The notes under the pieces are model-generated. The model was not told where the DNA came from. It searched no databases and worked only from the letters and a program-made list of their open reading frames with translations. This document shows, one piece after another, positions 30,258 to 39,097 of a stretch of 40,841 nt of DNA. Made by a program: the position numbers and the translations under genes. The number at the start of each line of letters is the position of its first letter. The stretch's first letter is position 1. Source of the stretch: a virus. Location of the stretch: the IMG/VR virus record IMGVR_UViG_3300043331_001010, positions 1 to 40,841 of that record; one strand, given 5' to 3'.

Positions 30258-30664
30258 GCCGCGCATCAGACTTCTGGATGACCGACCGCGCGCACGACCT
30301 CGAGCTCGGCGGCTGGCCGCTCAAGATGCAGCACGAGGTGTTGCTCGAGCTGCGGGCCTCGCGCGAGCGGGAGCGCGAGCTCATGGCCGCCCTCTCGGAC
30401 CCCTCCAGCGGCTGGTATGAAAAGACCGTGCGCGCCGTGGCCCGCAAGGCCGCCGAGCTGCTGCCGCCCGTGGAAGAGCGCGGCACGATGATGCAGTCCG
30501 TCTGGATCGGCCGGCTCGCGCGCGCGATCGAGCGGGCCATCCACGCCGCCTGCGCGGACGTCGGCCTGATCGGCGACCACCCGGGGATTCGCTGGCGCGC
30601 CAAGGTCCTGCTCACCGAGCTGCGCGCGGACGTGCGCTCGGCCGTCGCGCCGGCGAAGCCCTAG
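30254..30664 (+). CDS. Unknown helical protein after bet
   Basis: A 136-residue protein from ATG 30254 (ATGA overlap). Helical: [38 protein letters not shown] and [19 protein letters not shown]. No family recognised. Its stop (TAG) shares the palindrome CTAG with the stop of the convergent endolysin gene. Confidence 0.5.
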   Translation: MSRASDFWMTDRAHDLELGGWPLKMQHEVLLELRASRERERELMAALSDPSSGWYEKTVRAVARKAAELLPPVEERGTMMQSVWIGRLARAIERAIHAACADVGLIGDHPGIRWRAKVLLTELRADVRSAVAPAKP

Positions 30665-31128
30665 ACCTCGAGAGCGACGTCCACCAGCCGGCTGAGCCAG
30701 CCGGCCAGGTACCGCGGGTTCCCGTTCGCCAGCAGCTGTCGCTTGCGCACCGCCAGGAGCTCCCGCACGAGGGGCCCTGGCGGTCGCGCATCGATCGCCG
30801 CGAGCGTGCGCGGCCCCACCTTGCCGTCCGGGTGGACGCCGAGGATGCCCTGCAAGGCCCGAACGGCCGTGGGCAGCCCCTGCAGGACCGCGAAGTCGAG
30901 CAACGCCAGCCCCAGGGCCTCCGGCAGCGCGTCACCCCGGAAGCGGTCCCAGTACCGCGCCCGGTACAGCTCGATGGCCTGCTCGCGGGTGAGCCGCGCG
31001 ATGTCCACGTCCGGGTGCGCGCGCTGCGAGAGGCCGAAGCGGGTGAGCCCGCCTGGGTCCTGCGGGTCGTCCGTGTCCGCGCCCTCATGCGCGAGCACGA
31101 AGGCCACCGCGCGCTCGAAAGAGGCCAT
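30661..31128 (-). CDS. Endolysin, GH108-type muramidase with peptidoglycan-binding domain
   Basis: A 155-residue lysozyme that cleaves peptidoglycan glycan strands at the end of infection. The N-terminus has FVLAHEGADTDDPQDPGG with catalytic Glu15, followed by LTRFGLSQ; this is the GH108 pattern 'xHEGGxxxDPxDPGGxTxxGI', here with Ala in place of the first Gly after Glu-Gly. Residues about 85-150 (LQGILGVHPDGKVGPRTLAAID) match the peptidoglycan-binding domain that follows in this family. No signal peptide, so release needs the holin next door. Confidence 0.85.
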   Translation of the reverse strand: MASFERAVAFVLAHEGADTDDPQDPGGLTRFGLSQRAHPDVDIARLTREQAIELYRARYWDRFRGDALPEALGLALLDFAVLQGLPTAVRALQGILGVHPDGKVGPRTLAAIDARPPGPLVRELLAVRKRQLLANGNPRYLAGWLSRLVDVALEV

Positions 31129-31353
31129 CTACAGCGCGGGCTTTCCCCGTGAGAGCTTGCGCAGCTTGTCGAGCAATCCGATCACGATGAGGATCTGGCC
31201 CGCGGTGCCGACGCCGCCCGCGACCGCAGTGAGCGCCGCGAGATCCTCCGGCGAGAGCTGCGCCAGAAGCCCCACGCCCGTTCCGAGAACGGTCAGCAGT
31301 GCGCCGGCCACGGTCTTTCCGCGCTGCGCCAGAGTCCAGAAAAACTCAAGCAT
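31129..31353 (-). CDS. Holin-like membrane protein
   Basis: A 74-residue protein with two membrane spans (about residues 15-33, AGALLTVLGTGVGLLAQL, and 40-62, LTAVAGGVGTAGQILIVIGLL) and a basic C-terminus (KLRKLSRGK). The stop directly abuts the endolysin start. Size and topology fit a class II holin. ATG 31353 has AAGGGGGTGG upstream. Confidence 0.7.
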   Translation of the reverse strand: MLEFFWTLAQRGKTVAGALLTVLGTGVGLLAQLSPEDLAALTAVAGGVGTAGQILIVIGLLDKLRKLSRGKPAL

Positions 31354-31364
31354 GCACCACCCCC

Positions 31365-31634
31365 TTAGCGCGGCTCCCCATCGAGCCGCTTTTCAATGCG
31401 ATCCAGTCTCCGGTCCAGGGCCTCGAGCGCCGTCCGCGTCTCGGGCGCCATGCGCGTGTACGTGCCATTCACGAGATCGGTCTGCAGCTGCTTGATCAGC
31501 AGAGCGTTCTCCGCAATCGCGCGCTCGACAGCGAGTCGATCCGCGTAGAACTTGCCGGCCACCCCGAGGACCCCCAGCACAGCCGTGAGGCTGAGCGCGA
31601 TCGGCGTATTGCCGTTGAGCGAGGGTATCGTCAT
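31365..31634 (-). CDS. Lysis-cassette protein with one span and coiled coil
   Basis: An 89-residue protein from ATG 31634 (GTG 31649 is an alternative). One membrane span (IALSLTAVLGVLGVAGKFY) is followed by a long charged coiled coil (ALEALDRRLDRIEKRL). This fits an inner-membrane spanin or a holin accessory. It has no lipobox partner that I can recognise. Confidence 0.5.
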   Translation of the reverse strand: MTIPSLNGNTPIALSLTAVLGVLGVAGKFYADRLAVERAIAENALLIKQLQTDLVNGTYTRMAPETRTALEALDRRLDRIEKRLDGEPR

Positions 31635-31668
31635 GAGGCCAGGATACACTCCGATGTGACGAAAAGCC

Positions 31669-31755
31669 TCAGGGCGCGAACACCGAGCGCGCGACGTAGG
31701 TCAGCACGTAGGCCAGCAGGATGCCGCAGGACACCGCGCACACGCGTACCCTCAC
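31669..31755 (-). CDS. Possible 28-residue membrane peptide
   Basis: A frame from GTG 31755 overlapping the previous stop as GTGA: a short basic start with two cysteines, then one span (GILLAYVLTYVARSVF). I considered an outer-membrane spanin but see no proper lipobox. Support rests on the overlap and hydrophobicity only. Confidence 0.3.
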   Translation of the reverse strand: MRVRVCAVSCGILLAYVLTYVARSVFAP

Positions 31756-32006
31756 CCTTCGCCATCGCGCGCGCGTCCGTTGAGCCGCTTCAGCTCGTGC
31801 TTGCGCATGAGCAGCTCGAAGCTCTTCAACTGCAGGTCGAGCGCCTTCTCGGTCTCCAGGATCTGCTGATCGCGTTCGGCCTTCATCTGCTTGAACGTAT
31901 ACCAGCGCATCACGCTCGCTGCGCAGAGGCCGAGCACCGCCCAGCCAAGTCCACTCGCCCCCGTCTCGAAGAGCGTCTTCAAGAACTCGATCGCCTGCCA
32001 CGGCAC
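31752..32006 (-). CDS. Lysis-cassette membrane/coiled-coil protein, possible i-spanin
   Basis: An 84-residue protein. GTG 32006 follows a purine-rich GGGGGCGGAGG; a TTG start at 32054 would lengthen it. One span (GLGWAVLGLCAASVMRWY), then a charged coiled coil (MKAERDQQILETEKALDLQL and onward). The topology is that of an inner-membrane spanin (Rz-like). First gene of the lysis cassette, after the structured 32111-32175 element. Confidence 0.5.
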   Translation of the reverse strand: MPWQAIEFLKTLFETGASGLGWAVLGLCAASVMRWYTFKQMKAERDQQILETEKALDLQLKSFELLMRKHELKRLNGRARDGEG

Positions 32007-32110
32007 CCTCCGCCCCCTCTGCCACGCCACGGCACCTTCGCCGGTGTTTGTCAACTGCGATCCTGGGCAGGTTGTGTCCCGCCCCGATCCTGAGCGATGC
32101 TCTCAATCAA

Positions 32111-32175
32111 GGCGCGGGCGAGTGCCGAGGACAGCTCGGGGGTGGTTGAGCTGTCGCGGACCTCTCGCCCGCGCC
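32111..32175 (-). terminator. Two-tier hairpin between ejection and lysis genes
   Basis: An outer perfect 12-bp inverted repeat, GGCGCGGGCGAG (32111-32122) and CTCGCCCGCGCC (32164-32175), encloses an inner 7-bp one, ACAGCTC (32131-32137) and GAGCTGT (32148-32154). No U-tract follows. It may end or process the long ejection-gene mRNA, or act as a structured RNA. Confidence 0.55.
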
Positions 32176-32186
32176 CGCGTCCGATC

Positions 32187-35100
32187 CTACTTCTCTTCGA
32201 GCAAGCCCTCGACCAAAAGCGCCGGCGCCCCCGTCGGGATGCCCGCCGCCAGTCCTGCCGAACGGATCACATCGAACATGAACTCGGTGCCATCCTTGGG
32301 ATCGAGCAGGTCCGCACCCTCGCGCGCGAACAGCTCGAGCGGATGCCCGCCCCGCGCGCGCTCGCCGAGCGGCACCGTCCACACATCTCGGATGAAGGGC
32401 ACAGACCCCGCCACGTCGCCCACGGCGGCCTTGATCAGCGCCTTGGCGACCTTCTTTTCGTAGTTGGGGTCATCGGGGTCAGGCACGTCCCCGCCGCTCG
32501 TGAGCGCGTAGATCGCCGCAGCGTAGAGCCCCGGCGCCAGGATGAAGAGCGCGTAGTCCGCCATGCGCTCCGCGCCGAAATTCCCCTTGCGAAAGAGCTG
32601 GTTGTACACCGTGTTGCTGTACGAATAGAACGGCGTGATGAGGCGCAGCAGGTCGTTCTGCTCGAAGGCGCTCTGGTCGAGCTTCGTGCCGCCGCCCTGG
32701 GACTTGCTCACCGCCGCATCCGCCGCCGCCACCGCGCGCGCCTCGGTCATGCCCTGGTTCACCGCCACGCGGTGCGCCGCGAGCCAGATCGGCATGTCCA
32801 CGGTCCGCAGCTGCACCTGGCCGATCAGCTCGAGCGCGAACGCGCCCACGCCGCTCTTGATCTGGCCCGCCTTGCTCTGCGTGCGCACGAGCTCGCGGAT
32901 CTCCTGGTTCCCCGAGCGCGCGCGGTCCCGCATGAAGGGCGAGGCGTCGAAGACCTGCGCGTAGGTGTCGCGCATGCGCTGCGGGCTCCCGCCGCCGAGC
33001 CCCTCCCAGACGCCGCGCATCCAGTCCGCGGAGCTGCCGCCCATCTGCTGAATCACGCGCAGCCCGTTGCTGTGCCCGCTCGCCTGCATGATCAGCGTGG
33101 TGGCCCGGAATCCGAGCTTGAAGATGCTGCCCCGCTGGCGCACCCAGCGCGCCGTCCGCTGCCAGGCCGCCAGCCCCCGCGTATCCGCCGTGTCCCGCGC
33201 CACCGCGCGCAGCCGTGGCGCCCAGAAGTCCCGGAACCCGAACTCCCGCCCGAGCGCCTTCGTGATCGCCCCGTCTACCCCCGGCCGCGCCAGCACGCGC
33301 TGCGCATCGATCAGCGCCTCGCGGTGCGTGAGGTCGAGGATCACCTGGTCCATGTGCGTCGCGATCACGTCGGGACTCAGCAGGAGCGGCCCCGCCACCT
33401 TCGTGCGCTCCCGCGTGTGGCTGTGCCCCGTGCTGGCACGGGTGAAGCCCTCGGAAGCGTTCGGCACGATCTGGCTGCTCTCCTGCTTCTGCCCGAGTTG
33501 GCTGCGGTGCGGGTCGTAGACCACCGGGAAGTAGCCGCCGCGGAAGTCCCCATGCCGCGTGCGCACCGTCTGCGCCTCGATCTTGGGCGGCGCCACACCC
33601 GAGAGGCGCCGCTCCATCGCTGCGACCTCAGGCCAGAGCGAATCGATCAGATCCCACGTCCCCTGGACGAAGGCCCAGTCCTTCGCGTCCAGGTGCGCGT
33701 CGAGCACGGCCTCCACGGTCTGCTGCGACCAGCGATAGCCCTTCAGCAGCTTCTCCATGTTGGAGGCGTTGCCCATGTTGAGCGCGATCATGATGACGTT
33801 CCACTTCGTGACCGGGAACGCGCTGCCACCGCGCCGCTTAAGCCGCGTCTCGCGGACCTGCCGGTCCCAGCCGCTCACCTCCGCCTCGCCGCGAGCCGCG
33901 CGCAGCGCCGACAGCTTCTCTGTGTAGGCCGCCAGCTTGGCGTTGTACTCGCCCTGCGCCGCGCGCAGCGGCTCCCAGACCACCCGGCGCAACACCGAGT
34001 TGGGGTCGTTCCCGGCGAGTGCGTCGATCACGAACTCGGCCTTGCGCAGCGAGGCGTCCAGGCCCCGCGCGGTCGCGCGCACCCGCTCGAGCGGCGACTC
34101 GGTGAACCCGGCAGGCTCCTTGCTGCGGAAGCCCTGCTCCTCGATCACCTCGACGATACGCTCTTCGAGGGACTGCAGCTCGAGCTTCTCGCGCCCGCGC
34201 GTGTAGGTGGTCTCGCGGCGGGCCAGCTCGGCCATGTTCGCGAGCGCGTCCCGCAGGTCCCGCCAGTCCGCCACGGAGAGCTCCCGCGCCGGCGCGCGCT
34301 GCCGCGGGTCCCGCAGGCGATCGCTCAGCACCACCTCGCGCCCGGCGGCTTCCTGTTCCTGCGCCCACTTCTCGGGTGTCATCCCGAGATCCGCGCCAGC
34401 CACCGCCTTGCGCAGCCCGTGGCGCTCCAGGAGCCCATCGATCTGCCGCAGGTACTCGCCCTGCGCGGCCCGGGCGATCGTAGCCCGCGTGGACTTCCCG
34501 CGCGCGAGCTTGGCCATGGCCCGCGTGCCCTTCTCGATCTCCTTCCGGAGCGCGCGGGACTCCTGCTCGAGCACAAGGTTCAGGATCTGCGAGCGCTTGT
34601 GGTCCTGCGCCAGCGCGTAGTCCTTCACCGCCACCGCCTCGACCGCAGCGAGAGCCGCGCGGCGCGCCTGGTCGCGGTACGCCTGCGGGCGGATGTCCTT
34701 CACCACCCGCGCCGCGAGCAGCCGCCGCGCCGCCGCCTTCACCTGGGCCTGCTCCGCCGGCCGCCCGCCCACCTGCCGCGCCAGCGCGCGCTCCTCGATC
34801 TGGAGCACCCGCATCTGCTCGTCGTTCTGGGCCGCGTCCTGGATCGCCTCCTCAGCGCGCTTCTGCTCCAGATCCCCGAACCGCGCCAGCATGCGCGCTT
34901 CGGTCCCGTCCGCGATCGCCTGCTCACGCGCAGGCGCCGAGACGAGCGCATCGACCAGCTCGAACCCGCTCGGGAAGCCGAACAGCTCCGCCACCGCGTC
35001 CGGGTGCAGCCCGCCGATCTGCTGCATTCCCCGTGGAACGACGTCTTCCCAGCTACCGCCGTAGGGACTCTGCCCCATCTCGCGCACGAGGTTGCGATCG

Positions 35101-37619
35101 AGGCGCTGCTCGGGCGTCGCCTCGGGGTCCACGCGCAGCTGCAGGAAGGCGCGGGCCTGCTCGACGGGGGTGCGGTCCACCTCGGCCGTGACCTCGCGCT
35201 GGAAGTCGCGCCGCACGCGCGCGAGGGTGCGGTTCTCGGCGCGTCGCGCCGCCGCCTTGTGCCGGGCCTCCTCGGACATCTCCTGCGAGAGCTTCGCGCG
35301 CGCCTTGCTCCGGGCGCCCTCGAGCGCGGCTTGGTACTGCGCGAACTCGTCCCCCGTGAGCACGCCCGCCGGGTCCGTGAAGAGCGGCGCGGAGAGGCCC
35401 AGTTGGTCCTGGGCCCGGAGCACCGCGATCACCTCTTCCGCCGCCTTGCGGGTCTTGGCGTTGCGGATCGCCTCGACGGCCCAGGACTGGGGCGCCTGCA
35501 CCGGCGCTGTAGCTGAAAGTACAGTGGCTGCGCCTTCTGGCGGCGCGACGCGGTACACCGGGCGCGCAGGAAGACCTCTAGGGATGGACCATCCACCATC
35601 CGCGCGCTGCACTGCGACCGGGTCCTTGATGACCGTGTAACCCCGATGTTCCAGTGCTTGGTAGATACGGTCTGCCGCCGGAGAAACATCGGCGTCAGAG
35701 AACACAACGCGCCCTTCCTCGGCGGCTTGCTGAATCAGCTCCATGTAGGCGCGCAGCCCATGACCGGAGCCGCGATCTTCCTGGCTGTCGATGTGCGAGT
35801 GTTCGATCTTGAGAGCAGGCACGCCCTCGAAATCTCCCACCGCGCCATTTATGACGCCCACCTGATCGCCAGCGGCGTTTCTGATTGGCTTGGTGAAGCC
35901 ATCTCCCTGGATCTGCACTTTGGTGGCCGCCTCGGCCACGGCAGCCGCCAGGGCCACCTCCTGGTCCATCTGCGCGGGGAGCTCCGCCTCGGTCGCCTGG
36001 GCCTCGCGCAGCGTGAGGTCCTCGGGGCGCAGCCTCACGTCCTGCACCAGATCGGGCAGCGCCGGCGCCAGCGTGCCGAAGTAGCGCCCCACCGAGACGC
36101 GCACGTCCCCGCCCGTGGCCATCGCCTCGGGGATCTGGCTCGCCACCTCGGGCATCTGCGCCAGCAGCTCCGGGCTCGCCGCCAGCACCGCAGCCGGGAT
36201 GCGCACGTCCTCGATCCCCGCCTCGCGCGCGAGGGCCTCCGTGAGCTCCCCGAACGCTTGCGGGCTGATCTCGCGCGTCTTGGCCTGGGCCACCGCCTCC
36301 GCCGCGAGCTGCAGCTGGGCGGCGTTCTGCTGCGCCTGGGCCACGCGATCCAGCTTCACCTGCACCGTCTGACCCACGCCCACGAGCGGCAGCACGCCGA
36401 AGGCCGTCTGGACCGCCGTCTCGCTCAGGCGCTCCACGTCCGCCACGTCCAGGCCGATCTCGCGCTGGGGGTCCAGCACCCGGCCCGCCTCGATGTTGAC
36501 CGCCTCCTGGGCGAGCTCGGTACCAATCTCGGTGCCGACCGCCTTCAGCACCTCGCGCGCGGCCGCGATCAGCTGCTGGCGCAGCACCGGGTTCGCCAGC
36601 TGGCGCTTCACCGTCTCCTTGGCAAGATCCGCACCGCGGCCCACCAGCCGGTTCACGCCCGGGATGCGCTTGGCGATGGACTGGAAACCCGCGAACTCCA
36701 GCCCCGCGTTGATCGCGCCGACCGTCACCGCCGCCGCCGCCACCGCGTCCTCGGGCAGCGGCTGCCCCGCCGCGTCCGTGAGGTCCGAGAACTCGGCGAA
36801 GGCGTTGCCACTCTCGAGCAGGAACGCCCCCGCCGCCGAGCCAGGCTTGAGCCCCAGCGTGAATCCCGTGGCCGCCCCCGCCACTGCGCCCGGGACCGCC
36901 CCCACGCCGCCCGCGAGCGCTCCGCCGATGCCGCCCACCACGGCGCCGCCCGCGCCGCCCGCCACGCCGCCCGCCAGCGCGCTCCCGCCGATCGACGCGA
37001 GAATCGGCAGCTGCTCCAGCGGAGCACCCAGGATGTCGTCCATGATGCCCGCACGGCGCGTGGGCCCGAGCTCCCGCGCGCGAAGCTCCTGCCACGTGCG
37101 CCGCTGCTCGAAGCTCACCGGCGACCCCGTGAGGGCGCCCCACATGAGCGGCGCTGCGGCCGCCGGGATCTCGAAGGCCCCCCGGCGTCCCGACTCGAAG
37201 CGGTTGCCCACCACCTCGAAGAGCCCCGGCTCGGGTGCCGCGGGCGCCTGCGGGAGCGCCTGCACCGGCCCGCCCGGGAGCAGCGCTCGGCGGAAGCTCA
37301 GCATCTGCGGCACGTCGTCGCGCACCACCGCCGCGCGCTGCGGGTCCGCGAGGTAGCGCTGCAGCTCGGCGCTCTGCGCAATTTCGTCCCAGGGGAGCGC
37401 GCGCACCGCCTCGCGCTCCTCCACCTCGGGGAGGTTGCGCTCGACCGTCTCCGCCGGCAGCCGCGTGCGCTGCGAGAGCTCGAACACCCGGCCCGCGGTC
37501 CCCGGGTCCTTGGGCGCGGCGAGCTGCCCCGCGGCCTGGGCGCGCTGCAGGCGCTTCTCCTCGAGCTTGCGCTCGAGCGCCGCGTTCACCTCAGAGAGAG
37601 TCGGGTCCGGCGCGCTCAC
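32187..37619 (-). CDS. Giant ejection/large polyvalent protein (1810 residues)
   Basis: An internal virion protein, presumably ejected with DNA, like T7 gp16 or the giant proteins of Bcep22-like phages. N-terminal 130 residues: helical and acidic. A Gly/Ala-rich hydrophobic stretch (about residues 205-260, e.g. SALAGGVAGGAGGAVVGGIG) could insert into membranes. Next come helical Gln/Ala-rich sequence, an inserted GNAT-like domain (about 570-705), long charged coiled coils (about 770-1190), and a conserved C-terminal region from about 1220 (TKWNVIMIALNMGN, then GYFPVVYDP, then LRLITPFYSYSNTVYNQ) that matches the LPD38-type domain of phage polyvalent proteins. ATG 37619 overlaps the gene before it (ATGA). 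No transglycosylase motif was found by eye. Confidence 0.8.
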   Translation of the reverse strand: MSAPDPTLSEVNAALERKLEEKRLQRAQAAGQLAAPKDPGTAGRVFELSQRTRLPAETVERNLPEVEEREAVRALPWDEIAQSAELQRYLADPQRAAVVRDDVPQMLSFRRALLPGGPVQALPQAPAAPEPGLFEVVGNRFESGRRGAFEIPAAAAPLMWGALTGSPVSFEQRRTWQELRARELGPTRRAGIMDDILGAPLEQLPILASIGGSALAGGVAGGAGGAVVGGIGGALAGGVGAVPGAVAGAATGFTLGLKPGSAAGAFLLESGNAFAEFSDLTDAAGQPLPEDAVAAAAVTVGAINAGLEFAGFQSIAKRIPGVNRLVGRGADLAKETVKRQLANPVLRQQLIAAAREVLKAVGTEIGTELAQEAVNIEAGRVLDPQREIGLDVADVERLSETAVQTAFGVLPLVGVGQTVQVKLDRVAQAQQNAAQLQLAAEAVAQAKTREISPQAFGELTEALAREAGIEDVRIPAAVLAASPELLAQMPEVASQIPEAMATGGDVRVSVGRYFGTLAPALPDLVQDVRLRPEDLTLREAQATEAELPAQMDQEVALAAAVAEAATKVQIQGDGFTKPIRNAAGDQVGVINGAVGDFEGVPALKIEHSHIDSQEDRGSGHGLRAYMELIQQAAEEGRVVFSDADVSPAADRIYQALEHRGYTVIKDPVAVQRADGGWSIPRGLPARPVYRVAPPEGAATVLSATAPVQAPQSWAVEAIRNAKTRKAAEEVIAVLRAQDQLGLSAPLFTDPAGVLTGDEFAQYQAALEGARSKARAKLSQEMSEEARHKAAARRAENRTLARVRRDFQREVTAEVDRTPVEQARAFLQLRVDPEATPEQRLDRNLVREMGQSPYGGSWEDVVPRGMQQIGGLHPDAVAELFGFPSGFELVDALVSAPAREQAIADGTEARMLARFGDLEQKRAEEAIQDAAQNDEQMRVLQIEERALARQVGGRPAEQAQVKAAARRLLAARVVKDIRPQAYRDQARRAALAAVEAVAVKDYALAQDHKRSQILNLVLEQESRALRKEIEKGTRAMAKLARGKSTRATIARAAQGEYLRQIDGLLERHGLRKAVAGADLGMTPEKWAQEQEAAGREVVLSDRLRDPRQRAPARELSVADWRDLRDALANMAELARRETTYTRGREKLELQSLEERIVEVIEEQGFRSKEPAGFTESPLERVRATARGLDASLRKAEFVIDALAGNDPNSVLRRVVWEPLRAAQGEYNAKLAAYTEKLSALRAARGEAEVSGWDRQVRETRLKRRGGSAFPVTKWNVIMIALNMGNASNMEKLLKGYRWSQQTVEAVLDAHLDAKDWAFVQGTWDLIDSLWPEVAAMERRLSGVAPPKIEAQTVRTRHGDFRGGYFPVVYDPHRSQLGQKQESSQIVPNASEGFTRASTGHSHTRERTKVAGPLLLSPDVIATHMDQVILDLTHREALIDAQRVLARPGVDGAITKALGREFGFRDFWAPRLRAVARDTADTRGLAAWQRTARWVRQRGSIFKLGFRATTLIMQASGHSNGLRVIQQMGGSSADWMRGVWEGLGGGSPQRMRDTYAQVFDASPFMRDRARSGNQEIRELVRTQSKAGQIKSGVGAFALELIGQVQLRTVDMPIWLAAHRVAVNQGMTEARAVAAADAAVSKSQGGGTKLDQSAFEQNDLLRLITPFYSYSNTVYNQLFRKGNFGAERMADYALFILAPGLYAAAIYALTSGGDVPDPDDPNYEKKVAKALIKAAVGDVAGSVPFIRDVWTVPLGERARGGHPLELFAREGADLLDPKDGTEFMFDVIRSAGLAAGIPTGAPALLVEGLLEEK
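35514..35914 (-). other. GNAT-like domain inserted in the giant protein, distinct base composition
   Basis: The segment encodes an acetyltransferase-like domain: strand-rich VGVINGAVGDFEGVPALKIE, a possible acetyl-CoA loop near SQEDRGSGHGLRAYMELIQQ, and ADRIYQALEHRGYTVIKD, the usual 'A.xLYexxGF' ending. Hand counts give about 60% GC for three 60-base lines here (from 35641, 35761 and 35881), against 78% for lines from 36181 and 36841. This suggests recent gain of the domain. Confidence 0.6.
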
Positions 37620-39097
37620 TGTTCACTCGCCAGCTCGCGCGCGCGCGCGAGGATGGCCTCCGGTGTCACCCGCACCCCCTGCGCGTTCAGGTCGCGCGTC
37701 ACGAAGTCCACCACGGCGGCCGAGAGCCCGGGCACCACGATCGGCGTCCCCTCGGGCTGCAGGTACGCACCGCCCGGACCCCACGGGTCGCCGCGGTAGC
37801 GCTGCAGCTCGATCGCGTCCATCACGGACTGCTGCTCCTTCGCGCTCGCCTGTCCGTTCTTCTGCTTCTCGAAGTCCTCGAGCGCCGCCTCGTAGCTGCG
37901 CTGCAGCTCCGCCTGCTCCAGCTCCGAGAGGTCCGCCCGCAGCTTCGCGCGCTCGCGCGCCACCGTGCGCACCTCGCTCGGGGAAGCGCTCTCTCCGCGT
38001 CGCGCCTTCGCCTGCGCCTCCTTGAGCTTCTCGTACTCGACCGGACCCACCTTCGCCGGGTCGATCTTCTCCTGCGCGAACTGCTCCGGGGCGTCGTACC
38101 GCAGGTCCACCAGCCGCCGCCACTCGGCCATGTCTTGGATGCCGGTCTTGCTCGGGCCGGTCCGGCGCGTCTCGCCGAGGAAGTAGTCCGCCTCGGTCCG
38201 CGAGAGGTTGGGCAGGTTCTGCCGAATCCAGCCCACCGAGATGCTGCCGTCCAGCACCTGCGCCATCCCCTGGCGCGCAGTGGCTTCCTCGAGCTGCCGG
38301 CGCGTCTCCAGTACCCGGGCCTCGGCTTCCGCCTTCTCCGCCTTGGCGAAGCGCTCGCGCTGTGCGATCTCGGCCTCGAGCGCCTCGATGGCCACCTGCC
38401 GGCGCGGCTCGTCCATGTGCTCGAAGCCGCCCACGCGCGCGCGCACCGCCTCGAGCGTGCCCTGCGGGTCGCGGTCCTTCCCTGCGCGCCAGAGCCCCTC
38501 GGTCGCGGTCGCCTTGAAGCGCTCGAGCTCCCCCTGCGCCTGCTCGGCCGAGAAAAGCCCCGCCCCCTGCGCGCGCCCGATCGCCTCCGCCGCCCGCTCC
38601 ATGAGGGGGCCGCGGTTGGGTTCCGCCGCGCGGCCGTACAGGTTCGCCCAGTCCGCGAGCGCCGCCTGCGTGTCCGCACGTCCCGCGCTCACCCGCCGCG
38701 CGCGCACCTGGTCGCGCACCTGCGCTCCCGCGCGCACTCCCTCGATCCCGAAGCGGTCCGCGAACTCCCCGCGCCAGGGACCGAAGAGCGTCTTCTCATG
38801 GCGCGACTGGATCTCCGCTCGCGCCTTCTCGAAGCGCTCCTCATGGGTCGCCTCGTCCGGGTCATCGCGCAGCGCCTCGATGTTCTGCTCAAGCTCGACC
38901 GAGGCCGCCGCCAGCGCCCGGCTCGCCCGCGCGCTCTCGCGCGCCATGAGGATGCGCTCCGAGGCCTCCGACAGCGCCGAGAAGACGCCAGCGCCCTGCG
39001 CGCGCGCCTGCCCCTCGGCCGCGCCGAAGTCCTCGCCGGTCGCCCGCCGCCCGAAGCTGCCCGGGCGCGCCGTGATGCGCGGCAGCTGCAGCGCCAT
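37616..39097 (-). CDS. Internal virion (ejection) protein, gp15-like
   Basis: A 493-residue, almost wholly helical protein with long coiled coils (e.g. RFAKAEKAEAEARVLETRRQ, about residues 255-275). It sits between the gp14-like and giant proteins, the slot of T7 gp15 in the ejection complex. No enzyme motif. ATG 39097 and the stop overlap both neighbours. Assigned by position and character rather than sequence similarity. Confidence 0.6.
   Translation of the reverse strand: MALQLPRITARPGSFGRRATGEDFGAAEGQARAQGAGVFSALSEASERILMARESARASRALAAASVELEQNIEALRDDPDEATHEERFEKARAEIQSRHEKTLFGPWRGEFADRFGIEGVRAGAQVRDQVRARRVSAGRADTQAALADWANLYGRAAEPNRGPLMERAAEAIGRAQGAGLFSAEQAQGELERFKATATEGLWRAGKDRDPQGTLEAVRARVGGFEHMDEPRRQVAIEALEAEIAQRERFAKAEKAEAEARVLETRRQLEEATARQGMAQVLDGSISVGWIRQNLPNLSRTEADYFLGETRRTGPSKTGIQDMAEWRRLVDLRYDAPEQFAQEKIDPAKVGPVEYEKLKEAQAKARRGESASPSEVRTVARERAKLRADLSELEQAELQRSYEAALEDFEKQKNGQASAKEQQSVMDAIELQRYRGDPWGPGGAYLQPEGTPIVVPGLSAAVVDFVTRDLNAQGVRVTPEAILARARELASEQ

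Noticed and set aside
31669-31755. Outer-membrane spanin (Rz1-like) in the lysis cassette
   Set aside because: The 28-residue frame has cysteines but only about eight residues before them and no good lipobox, so it cannot be called a lipoprotein.
32097-37799. Very long plus-strand frames opposite the giant protein (32097-35516 and 35646-37799)
   Set aside because: High GC keeps antisense frames open. Their products are Arg/His/Leu-rich low-complexity sequence, while the minus-strand frame has recognisable domains and coupled neighbours.
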